Origin: Methylococcaceae bacterium
GTDB lineage: Bacteria > Pseudomonadota > Gammaproteobacteria > Methylococcales > Methylomonadaceae
DNA length: 21,433 nucleotides
Direction: 5' to 3'
NCBI GenBank assembly: GCA_030699345.1
Contig: JAUYMX010000284.1
Location: 1 to 21,433, forward strand
A program made the translations under genes and the position numbers. Of this stretch, positions 8,033-15,946 are shown one piece after another. How positions within the stretch are numbered: the stretch's first letter is position 1; every line of letters begins with the position of its first letter. The notes under the pieces are model-generated. The model was not told the DNA's origin. It saw nothing but the letters and a program-made list of their open reading frames with translations, and ran no database searches.

Positions 8033-8210
8033 GTGACGCAGAGCGTCACCTGCGGCATTCCCACGCAGAGCGTGGGAACGATAATAAATAGATAGGCAGC
8101 GCTGACGGAACCGGACGCAGCGCGAAGAAAAATAAGACATGGTTCCCACGCTCCAGCGTGGGAATGAATCCTGCACCGCTCCAGCGGTGCGTGACGCAGA
8201 GCGTGGGAAC
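8033..8210. repeat. REP-like palindrome cluster 1, upstream of mod
   Basis: Short near-perfect palindromes with 2-3 base loops: 8033-8049 (GTGACGC-AGA-GCGTCAC), 8058-8078 (TTCCCACGC-AGA-GCGTGGGAA), 8143-8164 (TTCCCACGCT-CC-AGCGTGGGAA), 8173-8190 (GCACCGCT-CC-AGCGGTGC), and a hybrid half unit at 8191-8210 joining the GTGACGC arm to a GCGTGGGAAC arm. The same two palindrome types recur in the clusters around the RAYT gene downstream. They end 11 bases before the mod ATG and could affect its transcript. Confidence 0.85.
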
Positions 8211-8221
8211 GATAAGCGAAT

Positions 8222-10219
8222 ATGAAAGAAAACAAAATGCCCAACACCCCCGATGTCCAGCAAGAACGCTTGCAGGAATTAAAACGCCTGTTTCCCGACC
8301 TGTTCGACGGCGAAGGCCAGCTTAAAGTCGACGATGTTAAACAACTGGCGGGCGAACCCAGTCAGCACAAAGAACGTTACGACTTCACTTGGTCCGGCAA
8401 GCGCAACGCCAAACAGGCCGCTTACAGTCCGACCACCGCCGCGCTGACCTATGACGAAACCCGCTCAGTCAATCCCGACAAGGCAGGCGGCAACCTGATT
8501 ATCGAAGGCGAAAACCTGGAAAGCCTTAAATGCCTGTTGGCCGCTTACCGTGGCGTGATCAAGTGCATTTACATCGACCCGCCTTATAACACCGGCAAAG
8601 ACTTTGTCTATTCCGACAATTACAACGAACAGCGCCAAGCTTATTGGCAGCAAACCGGCGGCGTGGAAAACGGCATAAAAGTCGATACCAACCCCGACAG
8701 CGATGGCCGCTATCACTCCAACTGGCTGAACATGATCTACCCGCGCTTGCTGCTGGCCCGGCAACTGTTGAAAGACGACGGCGTGATCTTTGTGTCGATA
8801 GATGACAACGAAGTCCATAACCTGCGCAAGGTGATGGATGAGGTGTTTGGGGAGGGGAATTTTGTTGCTCAGCTCATCTGGGAAAAAGGACGTAAAAACG
8901 ATGCGAAGCTCTTTTCATCTGGTCACGATTATATGATTGTGTATGCGCGTTCTAAAGCATATTTGACAGAAAATAAAATTAGATGGAGAGAAGCTAAACC
9001 TGGAGCATTGGAAATTCAAAATGAATTTCTTAGACTTAAAGCAATTCACCACGGTGCAATCGATAAAATTCAAATTGGAATTCGTGAATTTTATTCAGCA
9101 CTGCCTAAGACTCATCCTTCAAAAAAACTTAGCCGATATTCAAATGTAGATGATCGGGGCGTTTGGCGTGACGACAATATGTCATGGCCTGGCAGAGGTG
9201 GGCCAAGCTACGATGTTATTCATCCTGTTACAAAATGCCCATGTAAAGTCCCCGATGGTGGATGGCGATATTCAACTTTAGAAAAAATGGAGGAAATGAT
9301 TGCATCAGGACACGTTCAATTCCGAGAAGATCATACACAACCGCCAATTCGCAAAACTTATTTAGTTAGAGAAGAAAATGATGATTTTGATGACGAGGAA
9401 GAACAAGGTAATGACTCTGGTATTCAGGTAGCCGGGACATACTTTTACCGAAGTGCTCTTCAAGCATCAACTCTTATGCACAATCTTTTCGGCGCAAAAG
9501 TCTTCGAAAGCCCAAAAGATCACAAAGTTATAGGTCGCTGGATAGGTTATGTAAGCAATTTGAAAAAAGATGACTTCATTCTCGATTTTTTTGGCGGCTC
9601 CGGAACAACCGCCCAAGCCGTCCTGGAACTCAATAAACAAGATAACGGCAACCGCAAATTCATCCTGGTCCAGCTACCCGAACAAACCAAAGCCGATTCC
9701 GAGGCCTATAAAGCTGGCTTCAAAAAAATCTCCGACATCACCATCGAGCGGGTTAAACGGGTGATTAACGGTGTCGGCGATAATCCCCAGTCTTTGGAGG
9801 CCGGTTTTAAAGTCTACCAATTGACCAAATCGCACTTTCCGCGCGTCGATTTCCAAGCCGACCCGGAAGCTTCCGAAGCGGAAAATCTGCAACGGTTGGA
9901 CACTTACATCAGCGAAAAAGAAGCGCAATTAATCGGCCTGTTTGAGCCGCACGAAATACGCGATGAAGTGCTGCTGAAAAACGGCTTTCGGCTAAATTAC
10001 CGCTTGCAGGCGCAACCCCAATTTACCGCCAACACCGTCAGCCTGGCCGACGACGGCGAAAAGTCGGCATTGATTTGTTTCGACAATATCCTGTCAAACA
10101 AAACCGTCGAGCAGTTATTACAAACCCCGCAAGCCTTTATCTGCCTGGAGCGCGCCTTAAACACCGACGCTAAATGGAACCTGCGCCAACATCTTAAGCA
10201 TTTGTTTATTGCGTTTTAG
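8222..10219 (+). CDS. Type III DNA-methyltransferase (adenine-N6), Mod subunit
   Basis: Mod methylates adenine in one strand of an asymmetric site using S-adenosylmethionine and provides specificity for the type III complex. 665 residues, a normal Mod length. Catalytic motif IV DPPY is at 119-122 (IDPPYNTGKDF) and the AdoMet motif DFFGGSGTT at 455-463; motif IV before motif I is the beta-class order of EcoP1/EcoP15 Mod. The region between, ~215-450, holds the target-recognition domain; in DNA (~8850-9580) it is AT-rich, e.g. 35% GC over 8941-9120, against 52% at 8281-8340 and 62% at 8701-8760, and carries an acidic patch (DDFDDEEE). Start ATG 8222; ATG 8237 is possible. The partner Res is broken, so Mod probably acts alone. 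Confidence 0.93.
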   Translation: MKENKMPNTPDVQQERLQELKRLFPDLFDGEGQLKVDDVKQLAGEPSQHKERYDFTWSGKRNAKQAAYSPTTAALTYDETRSVNPDKAGGNLIIEGENLESLKCLLAAYRGVIKCIYIDPPYNTGKDFVYSDNYNEQRQAYWQQTGGVENGIKVDTNPDSDGRYHSNWLNMIYPRLLLARQLLKDDGVIFVSIDDNEVHNLRKVMDEVFGEGNFVAQLIWEKGRKNDAKLFSSGHDYMIVYARSKAYLTENKIRWREAKPGALEIQNEFLRLKAIHHGAIDKIQIGIREFYSALPKTHPSKKLSRYSNVDDRGVWRDDNMSWPGRGGPSYDVIHPVTKCPCKVPDGGWRYSTLEKMEEMIASGHVQFREDHTQPPIRKTYLVREENDDFDDEEEQGNDSGIQVAGTYFYRSALQASTLMHNLFGAKVFESPKDHKVIGRWIGYVSNLKKDDFILDFFGGSGTTAQAVLELNKQDNGNRKFILVQLPEQTKADSEAYKAGFKKISDITIERVKRVINGVGDNPQSLEAGFKVYQLTKSHFPRVDFQADPEASEAENLQRLDTYISEKEAQLIGLFEPHEIRDEVLLKNGFRLNYRLQAQPQFTANTVSLADDGEKSALICFDNILSNKTVEQLLQTPQAFICLERALNTDAKWNLRQHLKHLFIAF

Positions 10220-10224
10220 CTTTC

Positions 10225-10440
10225 GAGACGCAGAGCGTCTCTGGCTGCGCTACCACGCTGGAGCGTGGGAGCGATGTATACTTCAACATATCGTTCCCAC
10301 GCTCTGCATACCCTCAAGGGCATAAATGGGAATGCAGCACTAGACGCTCCGCGTCCCGATCAACTAAGCTGACAATCGAAAATATATATAATCGTTCCCA
10401 CGCTCCAGCGTGGGAATGCCGCCCCGGACGCTCTGCGTCC
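10225..10440. repeat. REP-like palindrome cluster 2, between mod and the RAYT gene
   Basis: One unit in minus orientation (10225-10241 GAGACGC-AGA-GCGTCTC, then 10253-10268 CCACGCT-GG-AGCGTGG) and two in plus orientation. The second plus unit is intact: 10395-10416 (TTCCCACGCT-CC-AGCGTGGGAA) followed by 10426-10440 (GGACGC-TCT-GCGTCC). The first plus unit (10295-10355) is interrupted within its first palindrome by ~20 bases containing CCCTCAAGGG. Both plus units end in a matching tail (ATCAACTAA at 10359 and 10443), so they look like tandem copies. The cluster begins 5 bases after the mod stop. Confidence 0.85.
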
Positions 10441-10464
10441 CAATCAACTAAACCATGAAAAAAT

Positions 10465-10995
10465 ATGGGCAGAAGCCGCTACGTAATCACCGAACCGGAC
10501 AAACCGCATTTTATGACCTGTACGGTAATGGAATGGTTACCGGTATTTACTCGGCCTGAGACGGTAGACATTTTGCTGAATTGCTGGCGCTATCAAAAAG
10601 AGCACGAGGGCTTACAGCTTTACGGTTACGTGGTGTTAGAAAACCATATCCACTTCATTGCCCAAGCCAATAATTTGTCTAAATGCGTGAGCAGTTTTAA
10701 ATCATTTACCGCACGGCAGATTATCAACCACTTGCAGGCGCATAACGTTGAGCGTTTGCTGACACGTTTACGATTTTCTAAACGGGCACATAAGGATGAT
10801 CGGGAGTATCAGTTTTGGCAGGAAGGCGTACACGCGGAGCTGGTATTTAGCGAGGCGATGATGCGTGAAAAGCTGGAGTATATTCACAACAACCCGGTAA
10901 AACGCGGTTATGTAAACCTGCCCGAGCATTGGCGTTATTCGAGTGCGAGTAGTTATGCGGGGCTGGCGGGGTTGATTGAGTTGGATCGGTGGTGA
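10465..10995 (+). CDS. REP-associated tyrosine transposase (RAYT, Y1/HUH family)
   Basis: RAYTs are single-copy relatives of IS200/IS605 TnpA that bind and cleave REP hairpins in single-stranded DNA and are thought to have spread REPs. 176 residues, typical length. The HUH metal motif is seen as H61-I-H63 in VVLENHIHFIAQ, and the conserved tail LEYIHNNPVKRGYV (137-150) carries the likely nucleophile Tyr139, followed by WRYSSASSY. The N-terminal PHFMTCTVMEWLPVF also fits. ATG 10465 gives this frame; ATG 10455 is out of frame. Plus-oriented REP pairs lie 24 bases before the gene and 36 bases after it, the expected arrangement. No insertion-sequence ends are seen, so it is probably a domesticated gene. 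Confidence 0.9.
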   Translation: MGRSRYVITEPDKPHFMTCTVMEWLPVFTRPETVDILLNCWRYQKEHEGLQLYGYVVLENHIHFIAQANNLSKCVSSFKSFTARQIINHLQAHNVERLLTRLRFSKRAHKDDREYQFWQEGVHAELVFSEAMMREKLEYIHNNPVKRGYVNLPEHWRYSSASSYAGLAGLIELDRW

Positions 10996-10998
10996 GGG

Positions 10999-11078
10999 CG
11001 AGACGCAGAGCGTGGGAGCGATGAGTAATTGTTCCCACGCTCTGCGTGGGAATACAGCCCGAGACGCTCCGCGTCTCG
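10999..11078. repeat. REP-like palindrome cluster 3, downstream of the RAYT gene
   Basis: A hybrid half unit (about 10999-11021: GAGACGC arm joined to GCGTGGGAGCGAT) is followed by a complete plus-oriented pair: 11032-11052 (TTCCCACGC-TCT-GCGTGGGAA) and 11060-11078 (CGAGACGC-TCC-GCGTCTCG). Same palindrome types as the clusters upstream. Confidence 0.85.
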
Positions 11079-11154
11079 TAGCGCAGAAGCGAAAGAACGC
11101 TAAATAAGATAAAATCCCCTAAATACCCTTTCATAAAACCAGAGCATTATTTAC

Positions 11155-13974
11155 ATGGAAAAAACATACTCCCCGCACGACATTGAACAACGCTGGTATC
11201 AAACTTGGGAACAGCAAGGTTATTTTGCTGATCAGCCCGAAAAAACCGATGCGGAATCGTATTGCATTATGATTCCGCCGCCGAATGTCACCGGCAGTCT
11301 GCATATGGGCCATGCGTTTCAAGACACGATCATGGATGCTCTGACGCGTTATCATCGTATGAAGGGCTATCGCACCTTATGGCAGCCGGGTACAGATCAT
11401 GCAGGTATCGCGACGCAAATGGTGGTGGAGCGTTTGTGTAATGCCGAGGGTCTTACCCGCCATGATTACGGCCGTGATAAGTTCATTGAAAAAGTCTGGG
11501 AATGGAAGGAAGAATCCGGCGGCACCATTACCCGGCAGTTGCGGCGTATGGGCTCGTCTTTGGATTGGAGCCGCGAGCGCTTTACGATGGACGAAGGCAT
11601 GTCCGATGCGGTGCAGGAAGTCTTCATTCGCTTATACGAAGAAGGCCTTATTTATCGCGGCAAGCGTTTGGTTAACTGGGATCCGGTGTTGCACACCGCG
11701 GTGTCCGATCTGGAAGTGTTATCCGAAGAAGAAAGCGGCTTCATGTGGCATATCCGCTACCCATTGAGCAACGGCACAGGGCATTTAATTGTCGCCACGA
11801 CCCGCCCGGAAACCCTGCTCGGTGATGCCGCGGTTGCTATCCATCCTAATGATGATCGCTACAAGCATTTATTGGGCGAATATGTTGAACTGCCTTTAAC
11901 CGGACGCCGCATCCCGATTATTGCTGATGAATATGTCGACCCTGAGTTTGGTACCGGTTGCGTGAAAATTACCCCGGCCCATGATTTTAACGATTACGAA
12001 GTGTGGACACGGCACCGCAATCATTCGGCTATTCAAGCATTACCCAATGGCGGCTTGATTAATATTTTTACCATTGATGCGCAAATCAGAAACAACAAGG
12101 ACGATGACAGCCAACTGATTCCACATCAATATTTTGGCCTGGATCGTTTTGATGCGCGTAAACAGATTGTGGCTGATTTGGAAGCGCAAGGCTTGCTGGA
12201 AAAAGTTGCTGACCACAAATTGATGGTGCCGCGCGGCGACCGTAGCCAAAGCGTGATCGAGCCGCTGTTAACCGATCAATGGTACGTAAAAGTTGCGCCG
12301 CTGGCGGAGCCCGCCATTGCTGCGGTTGAAAATGGCGATATTAAATTTGTGCCCGACAACTGGAAAAATACCTATTTTGATTGGATGCGCAATATCCAAG
12401 ACTGGTGTATTTCCCGGCAAATCTGGTGGGGGCATCGCATTCCGGCCTGGTATGACGATAAAGGCAATATATATGTAGGACGGTCCGAAGAAGCAATTCG
12501 CGAGCGTCATCATTTGCCCGCCGATTATCCGATCCGCCAGGATGAAGATGTGTTGGACACCTGGTTTTCATCGGCATTATGGCCGTTTTCAACCTTGGGC
12601 TGGCCGGAAAATACCGAAGAATTGGCCAAGCATTATCCGACCAGCGTGCTGGTCACCGGCTTTGACATCATTTTCTTCTGGGTGGCGCGGATGATTATGA
12701 TGGGCTTGAAATTCCAGGGCCAAGTGCCGTTCAAGGAAGTCTATATCCATGGCTTGGTGCGTGATGCCGAAGGCCAAAAAATGTCTAAATCCAAGGGCAA
12801 CGTACTCGATCCTATTGATATTATTGATGGCATTGAGCTGGAGGCATTGGTTGCTAAACGTGTTTCCGGGATGATGCAGCCGCATCTAGCCAAAAAAATC
12901 GAACAATCTACACGCAAGCAATTTCCTGACGGTATTTCTTCATTCGGTACCGATGCGCTGCGTTTTACCTTTGCTTCGTTAGCCTCAACAGGCCGCGATA
13001 TTCGTTTTGACTTGGCGCGCACCGAAGGTTATCGCAACTTCTGTAACAAACTCTGGAATGCGGCGCGTTATGTGTTGATGAACACCGAGGAGCAGGATAA
13101 CGGTTTGTCTGACGGACCGATTGCATACACGCAAGTAGATCGTTGGATTACCGCCCGTTTACATCAAGTGACTGCGGTGACCAGCAATGCTATCGACAAC
13201 TATCGTTTTGATTTGGCGGCGCAGGCAATTTATGAATTTACCTGGAACGAATACTGCGACTGGTACTTGGAATTAGCGAAAATATCGCTGCAGTCGGATG
13301 ATTTGGCCTTGCAACGCGGCACCCGCAAAACGCTGCTGACTGTTTTAGAAACCGTGCTGCGGCTGGCACATCCGATCATGCCGTTTATTACCGAAGAAAT
13401 TTGGCAACGCGTTGCGCCGCTGGCAGGTACCGCTGGGGAAACTATCATGCTGCAACCGTATCCAGTTGCTGATGATCTGCTGATTGATCTCAACGCTATC
13501 GCCGAAACCAACTGGATCATGAGCTTTATTTTGGGGGTGCGCCGTATTCGTGGCGAAATGAATATTGCTCCAAGTAAACCATTACCGGTATTGCTGCAAA
13601 ATGGCTCTGAAGCAGATCAGCAAAACTTATCTAACAGCCTGAGTTATGTACAAAAACTGGGGCGTTTGGAGTCAATCACCTGGCTAAACCCAGATGACAC
13701 TACACCGGAATCAGCGATTGCCTTGGTTGGCGAGTTGAAAATTTTGATTCCCATGGCTGGATTAATCGACAAAGAAGCTGAGCTGGCAAGACTGGCAAAG
13801 GAAATCCAAAAAATTGCCAACGATTTGCCAAGAGTTGAGGGCAAGTTGAACAATCCCGCTTTTGTCGATAAAGCGCCACCGGAAGTGATTGATAAGGAAC
13901 GCGCCAAATTGGCAGAGCTACGATCGTTGCTAAACAACCTTGAACAACAGCAAGAAAAGATCCGCGCATTGTAA
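11155..13974 (+). CDS. valS: Valyl-tRNA synthetase
   Basis: Class I aminoacyl-tRNA synthetase that charges tRNA-Val in the cytosol. 939 residues, close to the ~950 of E. coli. The HIGH motif reads HMGH at 50-53 within PPPNVTGSLHMGHAF, and KMSKS is at 542-546 (KMSKSKGNVLDP). The editing domain lies between (ATTRPETLLGD; then GTGCVKITPAHDFNDYEV), an anticodon-binding domain follows (WNEYCDWYLEL), and the last ~65 residues are the Lys/Glu-rich C-terminal coiled coil. In most gammaproteobacteria it directly follows holC; here the restriction/RAYT segment intervenes, so it must depend on read-through or a local promoter. I see no strong promoter or Shine-Dalgarno in 11079-11154. Confidence 0.98.
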   Translation: MEKTYSPHDIEQRWYQTWEQQGYFADQPEKTDAESYCIMIPPPNVTGSLHMGHAFQDTIMDALTRYHRMKGYRTLWQPGTDHAGIATQMVVERLCNAEGLTRHDYGRDKFIEKVWEWKEESGGTITRQLRRMGSSLDWSRERFTMDEGMSDAVQEVFIRLYEEGLIYRGKRLVNWDPVLHTAVSDLEVLSEEESGFMWHIRYPLSNGTGHLIVATTRPETLLGDAAVAIHPNDDRYKHLLGEYVELPLTGRRIPIIADEYVDPEFGTGCVKITPAHDFNDYEVWTRHRNHSAIQALPNGGLINIFTIDAQIRNNKDDDSQLIPHQYFGLDRFDARKQIVADLEAQGLLEKVADHKLMVPRGDRSQSVIEPLLTDQWYVKVAPLAEPAIAAVENGDIKFVPDNWKNTYFDWMRNIQDWCISRQIWWGHRIPAWYDDKGNIYVGRSEEAIRERHHLPADYPIRQDEDVLDTWFSSALWPFSTLGWPENTEELAKHYPTSVLVTGFDIIFFWVARMIMMGLKFQGQVPFKEVYIHGLVRDAEGQKMSKSKGNVLDPIDIIDGIELEALVAKRVSGMMQPHLAKKIEQSTRKQFPDGISSFGTDALRFTFASLASTGRDIRFDLARTEGYRNFCNKLWNAARYVLMNTEEQDNGLSDGPIAYTQVDRWITARLHQVTAVTSNAIDNYRFDLAAQAIYEFTWNEYCDWYLELAKISLQSDDLALQRGTRKTLLTVLETVLRLAHPIMPFITEEIWQRVAPLAGTAGETIMLQPYPVADDLLIDLNAIAETNWIMSFILGVRRIRGEMNIAPSKPLPVLLQNGSEADQQNLSNSLSYVQKLGRLESITWLNPDDTTPESAIALVGELKILIPMAGLIDKEAELARLAKEIQKIANDLPRVEGKLNNPAFVDKAPPEVIDKERAKLAELRSLLNNLEQQQEKIRAL

Positions 13975-13991
13975 AAAACCGCTTGTCCGGA

Positions 13992-14024
13992 ACAGTCGCC
14001 AACGTGAACTTTGTTGGTGGCTGT
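13992..14024 (+). terminator. Putative valS terminator hairpin
   Basis: Bases 13992-14003 and 14013-14024 form a 12-pair stem (two G-U pairs in RNA) with a 9-base loop, 17 bases after the valS stop, followed by TTCGTT. The T tract is weak, so it may be an inefficient intrinsic terminator. Confidence 0.5.
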
Positions 14025-14089
14025 TTCGTTACTTACGCCATAATCCAATTCAAAACCACCATACAGTCATCGTAAGTTTTTGGTTACGA

Positions 14090-14107
14090 ATCTCTAAAAA
14101 AAGAGAT
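14090..14107 (+). terminator. Small A/T-rich hairpin before pilB
   Basis: ATCTCT (14090-14095) pairs with AGAGAT (14102-14107) across an A6 loop and is followed by ACTTTTTG. A weak terminator is possible; the short stem could also be chance. Confidence 0.3.
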
Positions 14108-14165
14108 ACTTTTTGAGGTGCAATTTATCAGTGTTACCGTAAGAACAAACAGCCCTTCATGCCAG

Positions 14166-14194
14166 TTGGACAAATCTGTCATGTCGTCTATAGT
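14166..14194 (+). promoter_or_regulatory. Candidate sigma-70 promoter of the pil operon
   Basis: TTGGAC (14166-14171), 17 bases, TATAGT (14189-14194), 34 bases before the pilB ATG. The -10 matches 5 of 6 consensus bases and the -35 only 3 of 6. The region has no clear RpoN-type TGGCAC-N5-TTGC site. Confidence 0.35.
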
Positions 14195-14228
14195 TTTTCT
14201 ACACCCTTGATTTTTATAATCACACGCC

Positions 14229-15944
14229 ATGGCATCTGTATTTACTGACTTACAATTTAATGGTCTAACTCGTTGTTTTGTCGAGAATGGTCTGCTGACT
14301 GAAAATGATGCACAAAAGTATATTCAGGGCGCACAAAAAGCCAAAGTATCGTTAATTGCCTATCTGGTTACCAATAAACTGATCGATAGTAAAACAATTG
14401 CAGCCCGCGCTTCACTTGAGTTTGGCATACCTTATTTTGATTTAGATGCCATTGATTATCGAAGCTTGCCAATTAGTCGGGTAGCGGAAAAACTGATTCG
14501 CAAACACCATGCTCTGCCTTTATTCATTCGCGGCAATACCCTGTTTTTGGCCATCTCTGATCCAACCAATTTTCAAGCGTTGGATGACATCAACTTTCAA
14601 AGCCGACTTAATCCTGAAGCCATTCTGGTTGAAGAAGACAAACTGGCCAAAATCATTGATATCGCATTGGAAGCGGCTGATACATCCATGTCCGATATGC
14701 TGGATGCTGATCTGGACAATCTGGAAATCACCGGCGGCGAGGAAGATAACACCAGGAACGATGCTAATTCTGACATTGATGACGCGCCCATCGTTCGCTT
14801 TGTAAATAAAATTCTGCTCGACTCCATCAAGCAAGGCGTGTCTGACATACACATGGAGCCTTACGAAAAAAACTTCCGCATTCGTTATCGGGCAGATGGC
14901 ATTTTGCATCAGATCGCCAGTCCACCAGCCAGTATCGCCAGCAGAATAATCTCCAGAATCAAGGTAATGTCGAAAATGGATATTGCCGAACGCCGCGTGC
15001 CTCAAGATGGCCGGATCAAGATGACCCTATCTAAAAACCGGGCGATAGATTTCCGGGTTAATACCTGTCCAACGCTATTTGGTGAGAAGGTGGTACTGCG
15101 TATTCTGGACCCGACCAGCGCACAGATTGGTATCGAAAAGCTGGGGTTTGAGCCGGAACAGCAGCAGCTCTTTTTGAGCGCTATCAATAAGCCTTACGGC
15201 TTGGTATTGGTCACCGGGCCTACCGGCAGCGGTAAAACAGTGACCTTGTACACGGGCCTGAATTTGCTTAATAGTGTGGAACGTAACATTTCCACTGCAG
15301 AAGATCCTGTCGAAATCACAGTCGAAGGCATTAATCAGGTCAATATGAATGTTAAGGCAGGGCTAACCTTTGCCACAGCGTTGCGGGCTTTTTTACGGCA
15401 AGACCCGGACATTATTATGGTCGGCGAAATCCGCGATACTGAAACCGCCGAAATCGCCGTTAAAGCCGCACAAACAGGCCATTTGGTGTTATCCACTCTG
15501 CATACTAACGATGCCCCGCAAACCTTGAACCGCTTAATGCAGATGGGTATTCCACCCTTCAATATTGTGTCGGCAGTCAATTTAATTATGGCGCAACGAT
15601 TGGCTCGACGGTTGTGCGAATATTGTAAAACGCCAGCAGACTATCCAGACATTGCCTTTTTGTCGGCCGGTTTTAAGCAAGAAGAATTGTCGACATTAAA
15701 AGTATTTAAAGCTGGCCCAGGCTGCGATCACTGCACTAATGGCTATAAAGGCCGCGTGGGCATTTATCAGGTGATGACCTTAAGTGAAAAGATGCGCGAG
15801 CTCATTCTTGAAGGCGGTAACGCGATGCAACTAGCTAATCAAGCAACGTCTGAAGGCATTAACGATTTGCGCGCATCAGGATTGAATAAAGTGCGGATGG
15901 GCGTTACCAGTCTGGAAGAAATTGATCGAGTAACCAAGGAATAA
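14229..15944 (+). CDS. pilB: Type IV-A pilus assembly ATPase PilB
   Basis: Cytoplasmic hexameric ATPase that powers pilus extension with PilC. 571 residues, a normal length. The N-terminal ~150 residues form the MshEN-like domain (LTENDAQKYIQGAQ; then LEFGIPYFDLDAID), followed by an acidic linker. The GspE/PilB core has Walker A GPTGSGKT (330-337), a Walker B region DIIMVGEIRD starting at D394 with Glu at 400, and a His box LSTLHTNDAPQT. Paired cysteines C463/C466 and C499/C502 give the zinc-binding module found in PilB but not PilT. It starts an apparent pilB-pilC-pilD-coaE-zapD-yacG operon, as in many gammaproteobacteria. No pilin gene (pilA) lies next to it here. Confidence 0.97.
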   Translation: MASVFTDLQFNGLTRCFVENGLLTENDAQKYIQGAQKAKVSLIAYLVTNKLIDSKTIAARASLEFGIPYFDLDAIDYRSLPISRVAEKLIRKHHALPLFIRGNTLFLAISDPTNFQALDDINFQSRLNPEAILVEEDKLAKIIDIALEAADTSMSDMLDADLDNLEITGGEEDNTRNDANSDIDDAPIVRFVNKILLDSIKQGVSDIHMEPYEKNFRIRYRADGILHQIASPPASIASRIISRIKVMSKMDIAERRVPQDGRIKMTLSKNRAIDFRVNTCPTLFGEKVVLRILDPTSAQIGIEKLGFEPEQQQLFLSAINKPYGLVLVTGPTGSGKTVTLYTGLNLLNSVERNISTAEDPVEITVEGINQVNMNVKAGLTFATALRAFLRQDPDIIMVGEIRDTETAEIAVKAAQTGHLVLSTLHTNDAPQTLNRLMQMGIPPFNIVSAVNLIMAQRLARRLCEYCKTPADYPDIAFLSAGFKQEELSTLKVFKAGPGCDHCTNGYKGRVGIYQVMTLSEKMRELILEGGNAMQLANQATSEGINDLRASGLNKVRMGVTSLEEIDRVTKE

Positions 15945-15946
15945 CT

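Noticed and set aside
8033..11078. CRISPR-like array
   Set aside because: The repeats are short hairpins in both orientations with irregular spacing around genes; there are no constant-length spacers and no cas genes.
14215..14220. Perfect TATAAT just before pilB as a -10 box
   Set aside because: It ends 8 bases before the ATG and has no -35 at the right distance; it would need a leaderless transcript. The candidate at 14166-14194 is better placed.
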